A stretch of 9,601 nt of DNA from DASSUW01 sp035706585. GTDB lineage: Bacteria > Actinomycetota > Thermoleophilia > Solirubrobacterales > Solirubrobacteraceae. The stretch covers positions 1-9,601 of the forward strand of contig DASSUW010000468.1 of assembly GCA_035706585.1 (NCBI GenBank), given 5' to 3'. Every line of letters starts with the position of its first letter. Position 1 is the first letter of the stretch. Position numbers and translations under genes: made by a program. The notes under the pieces were generated by a model. The model was not told the origin of the DNA and searched no databases. It saw only the letters and a list, made by a program, of their open reading frames with translations. Shown one piece after another: positions 5,268 to 9,601 of this stretch.

Positions 5268-6641
5268 GTGCGCAGTAGGTACGCGATCGTGCTGGCGATC
5301 GCCGCGGTTCTCGTCGGGGCCCTGGTGTACACGGGCTGCGGCGGGGACGACGACAGCACCAGCAACAACCCGAGCAGCAGCACCGACAGCCAGGCGGCCA
5401 AGATCACGCCCGGCACGACGGTGAAGCTGTGGATCATGCCGAACGGTCCTCAGCCGCAGGAGGACATGGAGGCGTCGCTCGCGCCGTTCACCGAGAAGAC
5501 CGGCATCAAGGTCGATGTCGAGGTCGTGGACTGGGGCGTGCAGCTGGACCGCATCCGCAACGCGGCCGTCTCCGGTGAAGGCCCGGACATCACCCAGGCC
5601 GGTACCACGCAGGTCCCGTTCTTCGCCGCCCTCGGCGGCTTCGAGGACCTGAGCGACCGGGTCGAGGACATCGGCGGCGCCGGCGCCTATCCCGACGGCG
5701 TGTGGCAGACCACCCAGGTGGTCGGCCAGGACGGCACGTGGGCGATCCCGTGGTTCACCGAGGCGCGATCGATCTACTACCGCAAGGACGTCCTCGAGAA
5801 GGCGGGCGTCGATCCGGCGACCGCGTTCCAGGACTGGGACAGCTTCCGCGCCACCCTGCAGGCGATCAAGGACAAGGTCCCGAACATCCAGCCGTTCGGC
5901 ACGCCGGGCAAGAAGGCGTTCGACCTCGTCCACCACGTGATGCCGTTCGTGTGGGATGCCGGCGGCGCCGAGCTGTCGACCGACAACTCGCAGTCGACGA
6001 TCAACTCGCCCGAGGCGGCGACCGGCGTCGACTTCTTCGCCAAGCTCGTCGCGGACGGACTGGCCGACAAGAGCCAGCTCGAGCGTGACGGCACCCAGGT
6101 GGAGAACCAGTTCAAGGGCGGCAAGATCGCCGTCTGGATCGGCGGCCCGTGGGTCCTCCCGTCGGCCGATCGCAGCGACGACACGAACTGGACCGACGCG
6201 GCGCGCAAGAACGTCGCGCTCGCCCCGATGCCGGCCGGCCCGAACGGCGACGCGTTCACGTTCGTCGGCGGCTCGAACCTGATGATGTTCAGTGCCTCCG
6301 AGCACAAGAACGAGGCCTGGGAGGTCATGAAGTACCTCTCGCAGGATCAGGTGCAGACCGACTACGCGAAGCTGCTGGGCATGTTCCCGGCGCGCGTCGA
6401 GCCGCAGCAGGCGGTCGGCGAGGCGAGCGGTCCCAACTACGAGGCCGTCTACCAGGCGATCCAGCAGGGCCGGACGTACTCGCCGATCCCGCAGTGGGCG
6501 GAGATCGAGAACACCTATAAGGGCCGCTTCGGCAACATCCTCGACGAGGCCGCCAAGGGCCAGTACAGCGAGGCGAATGTCCAGAAGCAGCTCGACGAGG
6601 CGGCCAAGGAGGCCGACGGCCTGCTGGCCCAGGGCGGCTAG
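5268..6641 (+). CDS. ABC sugar transporter substrate-binding lipoprotein (family 1)
   Basis: A 457-residue extracellular solute-binding protein that captures sugar and delivers it to the two permeases encoded next. It starts with a short basic stretch and a hydrophobic helix ending in VYTGC. Cys24 is the probable lipid-modified residue; the Tyr at -3 is unusual for a lipobox. A linker rich in Asp, Ser and Asn follows (about 25-45). The body resembles the UgpB/MalE-like family 1, e.g. VKLWIMPNG, the segment GGKIAVWIGGPWVLPS, and a C-terminal section of the type seen in CUT1 sugar binders. The GTG start has a strong Shine-Dalgarno (AAGGAGG, 5255-5261) 6 nt upstream, consistent with high expression. 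Substrate is inferred from the neighbouring GH1 gene to be a beta-glucoside such as cellobiose. Confidence 0.93.
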   Translation: MRSRYAIVLAIAAVLVGALVYTGCGGDDDSTSNNPSSSTDSQAAKITPGTTVKLWIMPNGPQPQEDMEASLAPFTEKTGIKVDVEVVDWGVQLDRIRNAAVSGEGPDITQAGTTQVPFFAALGGFEDLSDRVEDIGGAGAYPDGVWQTTQVVGQDGTWAIPWFTEARSIYYRKDVLEKAGVDPATAFQDWDSFRATLQAIKDKVPNIQPFGTPGKKAFDLVHHVMPFVWDAGGAELSTDNSQSTINSPEAATGVDFFAKLVADGLADKSQLERDGTQVENQFKGGKIAVWIGGPWVLPSADRSDDTNWTDAARKNVALAPMPAGPNGDAFTFVGGSNLMMFSASEHKNEAWEVMKYLSQDQVQTDYAKLLGMFPARVEPQQAVGEASGPNYEAVYQAIQQGRTYSPIPQWAEIENTYKGRFGNILDEAAKGQYSEANVQKQLDEAAKEADGLLAQGG

Positions 6642-6655
6642 CGGGACCCTCCTCC

Positions 6656-6692
6656 GGACGGGCGGGGCGTGCCGCCGCCCCGCCCGTCCTTT
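6656..6692 (+). terminator. Perfect 14-bp hairpin between binding protein and permeases
   Basis: GGACGGGCGGGGCG (6656-6669) and CGCCCCGCCCGTCC (6676-6689) form a perfect 14-bp GC-rich stem with a 6-nt loop, followed by TTT. It starts 14 nt after the binding-protein stop. Such structures in ABC operons act as partial terminators or 3' stabilisers, so that the binding protein is made in excess over membrane subunits. The short U-tract suggests attenuation and not full termination. Confidence 0.7.
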
Positions 6693-6701
6693 CGCATCTC
6701 T

Positions 6702-7688
6702 ATGAGCACACTCTCACCCACCGAGCCGGCGCCGGTCGGCAAGCTGGTGCCCGAGCCCCCCGCGGGCCGGCACGGCTCGCTGCGCCGGTCGCGGCGGCGG
6801 CTGATCATCGGCCTGATCACGCCCGCAGTGGTGCTCATGCTGCTGGTGCACCTGCTGCCGATGCTCGGCGGGGTCTACCTGTCGTTCAAGAACCTCAACG
6901 TCTTCACGTTCAGGCAGCTGTTCGATGCGCCGTGGGCCGGGCTGGACAACTACCGCTCGATCCTCTTCGACGCCGACAACCCGCTGCGCAGCGGGTTCAC
7001 CGGCGCCGTCCAGAACACGATCGTCTACACGTTCTGGACCGTGACGGGCACGCTCGTCGGCGGGATGGCCGTCGCGCTGCTGCTCAACCGGCCGATGCGC
7101 GGGATCAAGGTCGTGCGCGCGCTGATGCTCACGCCGTGGATCGTCCCGAGCTTCGTGGTCGCGGTGCTCTGGCAGTACATGTGGCAGAGCGACATCGGGA
7201 TCATCAACAAGATCCTCGTCGACTACCTGGGGATCGTCGGCGACCGGCCGGTGTGGCTGATCGGCGAGAACTCGCTGTGGGCGATCATCATCCCCAGCGT
7301 CTGGCGCGGCCTGCCGTTCGCGATGCTGATCTTCCTCGCCGGGCTGCAGGCGATGCCGCAGGAGCTGCACGAGGCGGCCGCGATCGACGGTGCCGGCCCG
7401 TTCAAGCGCTTCCGCTACATCACGCTGCCGCTGCTGCGCCCGCTGATCGCGGTGCAGCTGCTGTTCGGCGTCATCTACTCGACGTACCAGTTCGCGATCC
7501 CGTACGTGATGTTCGGGAACAACCCCGGGCCGGACGCCGACCTGATGATGACGCTGATCGTCCGGCAGTCGTTCTCCAACAACCTGTTCGGCTACGGCAG
7601 CGCCGTGTCCGTGCTGCTGATGCTGGCCATGCTCGTCTGGGTCGCCATCTGGTACCGGGCGTTCAAGCGCGACCTGGAGGTGGCATGA
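6702..7688 (+). CDS. ABC sugar transporter permease 1 (CUT1, MalF-type)
   Basis: A 328-residue inner-membrane subunit of the importer. After a cytoplasmic N-terminus with a basic cluster (RRSRRR, 28-33), six helices are likely at about 34-61, 101-128, 138-161, 192-215, 247-269 and 300-320. The EAA loop that contacts the ATPase is visible as EAAAIDGAGPFKRF (224-237), followed by ITLPLLRP. It pairs with the next permease, whose ATG overlaps its stop. The ATG at 6702 is preferred to a GTG at 6669, which lies in the hairpin. It has no Shine-Dalgarno, and only 12 nt separate hairpin and start codon, so translation may depend on the state of the hairpin. Confidence 0.95.
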   Translation: MSTLSPTEPAPVGKLVPEPPAGRHGSLRRSRRRLIIGLITPAVVLMLLVHLLPMLGGVYLSFKNLNVFTFRQLFDAPWAGLDNYRSILFDADNPLRSGFTGAVQNTIVYTFWTVTGTLVGGMAVALLLNRPMRGIKVVRALMLTPWIVPSFVVAVLWQYMWQSDIGIINKILVDYLGIVGDRPVWLIGENSLWAIIIPSVWRGLPFAMLIFLAGLQAMPQELHEAAAIDGAGPFKRFRYITLPLLRPLIAVQLLFGVIYSTYQFAIPYVMFGNNPGPDADLMMTLIVRQSFSNNLFGYGSAVSVLLMLAMLVWVAIWYRAFKRDLEVA

Positions 7689-8548
7689 CCGCTCTGACGC
7701 TCACCCCGCGGGCCCGCAGGCGGCTCGTCAACCGCGGCCTCGACGTGCTGACGTGGGTCGTGCTGGCCGTGATGCTCGCGCCGGTGTTCTGGCTTCTGAT
7801 CTCGGCGTTCCAGGACGACCGCGAGCTGTCGACCGGCGCCTACGACCTCCTGCATCCCACGTTCGACGCGTTCACGGGGATGTGGAAGACGATCGACTTC
7901 GAGCGCTTCTTCCTCAACAGCCTGATCATCTGCACGAGCGCCGCCGCGCTCGCGACCGCGTTCGCGAGCTCGGCCGGCTACGCGCTCGCCCGCTTCAACT
8001 TCCGCGGCTCGCGCGGGCTGTCGCTGACCGTCATCGGCACGCAGCTGATCCCCGGCTCGATGTTCCTGCTGCCGCTGTTCATGGGCTTCATCTGGCTCAA
8101 GCAGAACGCCGGCATCCCGCTCTACGACACCCACGTCGGGATGATCATCGTGTACACGGCGTTCTTCACGCCGGTCGCGATCTTCTTCATGCGGTCGTTC
8201 TTCCTGGCGATCCCGCGCGACCTCGAGGAGGCCGCGATGGTCGACGGCTGCACTCCATTCAAGGCGTTCGTGAAGATCGTGCTCCCGAACGCGGCGCCCG
8301 GCCTCGTGGCGACGTTCGTCTACGCGTTCCTGTTCGCCTGGGACGAGCTGCTCTTCGTCTCCAACCTCACGCAGCACACCGCCGAGACGATCCCGATCGG
8401 CATCCGCACCTTCATCGGCAACTACCAGCAAAGGACCGCTCAGCTCATGGCCGCCGGCGTCGTGTCCACGCTCCCCGTCCTGATCGCCTTCTTCGCCACG
8501 CAGCGGTGGCTGGTGAAGGGCCTGACCGCGGGCGCGGTGAAGGGATGA
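7685..8548 (+). CDS. ABC sugar transporter permease 2 (CUT1, MalG-type)
   Basis: A 287-residue partner permease with about six membrane helices. The EAA loop is EEAAMVDGCTPFKAF (181-195), followed by KIVLPNAAPG. The C-terminus, with QRWLVKGLTAGAVKG, is the classic ending of MalG-type CUT1 permeases. The start ATG overlaps the TGA of permease 1 (ATGA), and GGAGG (7676-7680) stands 4 nt upstream, so the two are translationally coupled and probably made in equal amounts. Its own stop overlaps the start of the glucosidase gene in the same ATGA way. No ABC ATPase gene follows directly. Confidence 0.95.
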   Translation: MTALTLTPRARRRLVNRGLDVLTWVVLAVMLAPVFWLLISAFQDDRELSTGAYDLLHPTFDAFTGMWKTIDFERFFLNSLIICTSAAALATAFASSAGYALARFNFRGSRGLSLTVIGTQLIPGSMFLLPLFMGFIWLKQNAGIPLYDTHVGMIIVYTAFFTPVAIFFMRSFFLAIPRDLEEAAMVDGCTPFKAFVKIVLPNAAPGLVATFVYAFLFAWDELLFVSNLTQHTAETIPIGIRTFIGNYQQRTAQLMAAGVVSTLPVLIAFFATQRWLVKGLTAGAVKG

Positions 8549-9601
8549 CGACGGCGCTCGAGCCGCAGGAGGGGCTGGCGCGGGAGTTCCCCGTCGGCTT
8601 CCGGTTCGGCGTGGCGATGGCCGCGTACCAGATCGAGGGGGCGGTGGACGAGGACGGTCGCGGCCCGTCGATCTGGGACGCGTTCTGCCACCGGCCCGGG
8701 GCGGTCGCCGGCGGCGACACCGGCGACGTCGCGTGCGATCACTACCACCGCTGGCGCGACGACCTGGACCTGATGGCGTCGCTGGGGATCGAGTCCTACC
8801 GGTTCTCGATCTCGTGGCCGCGCGTGCAGCCGGACGGCCGCGGCGCGCTCAACCGGCCCGGCGTCGACTTCTACCGGCGCCTGTGCGAGGGGCTGCGCGA
8901 GCGCGGGATCGAGCCGGTCGCGACGCTCTACCACTGGGACCTGCCGCAGGCGCGGCAGGCGGTCGGCGGCTGGGCGGCGCGCGACACGGCCGAGCGGTTC
9001 GCCGAGTACGCGGGGCTGATGGGCGCCGAGCTCGGCGATCTCGTCGACGCCTGGATCACCCACAACGAGCCGTGGGTCGTCGCGTTCCTCGGGCATGCCG
9101 AGGGGATCAAGGCGCCCGGCATCCGCGACTGGCCGACGGCCCTGCGCGCCTCCCACCACCTGCTGCTCTCGCACGGCTGGGCGGTCGAGGCGCTGCGCGG
9201 GCGGCGCGTCGGGATCACGCTGAACCTCGCGCCGGTGCGGTCGGACGACCCGGCGGCCGCGGCGCGGATGGACGGCTACCTGAACCGCTGGTTCCTGGAC
9301 CCGGTGTTCCGCGGCTGGTACCCGGAGGACATGGTCGAGCACTACGAGCGGCGCTACGGGCCGTTCGACGTGGTCCGCGACGGCGACCTCGCGGCGATCT
9401 CGTCGCCGATCGACTTCCTCGGCGTCAACTACTACTTCCCGCAGCGCGTGCGCTCGGACCCGACGCGCCAGCCGCTCGAGCTGTCGCCCGTCCTCCCGCC
9501 GCCGCCGACCACCGCGATGGGCTGGGAGGTCGACCCGGACGGCCTGCACGAGCTGCTCGTGCGCGTGCGGCGCGACTACGGCGACGTGCCGATCTACATC
9601 A
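8545..9601 (+). CDS. GH1 beta-glucosidase, cut by the right edge (partial)
   Basis: The first 352 residues of a family 1 glycoside hydrolase, which removes glucose (or a related sugar) from beta-linked disaccharides by a retaining mechanism. Visible hallmarks are AAYQIEGA with substrate-binding Gln29, SYRFSISWPR, TLYHWDLPQA with His130, the acid/base Glu175 in THNEPW, GVNYY and MGWEVDPDGL. The window stops after VPIYI, exactly where the nucleophile motif (usually I/V-TENG) should begin, so that residue cannot be checked. There is no signal peptide, so the enzyme acts in the cytoplasm on sugar brought in by the upstream importer. The ATG overlaps the permease stop (ATGA), and only weak Shine-Dalgarno bases (AAGGG, touching the ATG) precede it, implying coupled translation. 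6-phospho-beta-glucosidases share the fold, but an ABC importer delivers unphosphorylated sugar. Confidence 0.95.
   Translation, partial: MTTALEPQEGLAREFPVGFRFGVAMAAYQIEGAVDEDGRGPSIWDAFCHRPGAVAGGDTGDVACDHYHRWRDDLDLMASLGIESYRFSISWPRVQPDGRGALNRPGVDFYRRLCEGLRERGIEPVATLYHWDLPQARQAVGGWAARDTAERFAEYAGLMGAELGDLVDAWITHNEPWVVAFLGHAEGIKAPGIRDWPTALRASHHLLLSHGWAVEALRGRRVGITLNLAPVRSDDPAAAARMDGYLNRWFLDPVFRGWYPEDMVEHYERRYGPFDVVRDGDLAAISSPIDFLGVNYYFPQRVRSDPTRQPLELSPVLPPPPTTAMGWEVDPDGLHELLVRVRRDYGDVPIYI

Noticed and set aside
3965..5437. A long minus-strand frame opposite the LacI gene whose C-terminal codons, ending EVALPTG, look protein-like
   Set aside because: It lies antisense to a well-supported LacI gene, and the protein-like end falls in the hairpin at 3977-4006, whose symmetry produces the codons. 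No start signal or domain is visible.
6669..6701. A GTG start for permease 1 at 6669
   Set aside because: It sits in the perfect hairpin stem and would add a Pro/Arg tail of 11 residues. The ATG at 6702 is more natural.

Overview
The window is GC-rich (about 70% by eye), with dense gene packing, GTG as well as ATG starts, several probably leaderless genes and a lipoprotein-anchored sugar-binding protein. This suggests a high-GC Actinomycetota. The style resembles Thermoleophilia/Solirubrobacterales, but that is an impression and not something the sequence proves.

Left part (1-1631): a DHA2-type MFS exporter is read rightward from a short AT-rich intergenic region. A probable divergent gene, cut by the left edge, reads leftward and carries an N-terminal hexapeptide repeat encoded by an 18-bp DNA repeat. 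The space between them holds a self-complementary -35 hexamer and a large inverted repeat, as expected for a regulated divergent promoter.

Middle part (1628-4060): a zinc dipeptidase (M19, minus strand) meets the exporter tail to tail, with stop codons overlapping in a CTAG. It diverges from an M24 Xaa-Pro-type aminopeptidase across a very small gap. That gap is built around a 10-bp palindrome that offers a -10 box on both strands, so both genes look leaderless. After the M24 gene come a 61-residue acidic repeat protein with a strong Shine-Dalgarno sequence and then two hairpins.

Right part (4087-9601): a carbohydrate utilisation operon. A LacI-family repressor is followed in the same direction by an ABC sugar-binding lipoprotein, two ABC permeases and a GH1 beta-glucosidase cut by the right edge. 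The order matches the cebR-cebEFG-bglC layout known for cellobiose uptake in actinobacteria. Two near-identical 18-bp sites, CCRAAACCGTTTTYGGAG, lie just before the repressor and binding-protein genes and are the likely operators. A 14-bp perfect hairpin separates the binding protein from the permeases. No ABC ATPase is seen, so the importer probably uses one encoded elsewhere.

The likely pathway is that a beta-linked disaccharide is bound outside the cell, imported intact, and hydrolysed by the cytoplasmic GH1 enzyme, with the repressor released by the sugar or a product. No RNA genes, CRISPR arrays, insertion sequences or phage genes were seen. No gene-free stretch exceeds 300 bases; the longest is 3969-4147.
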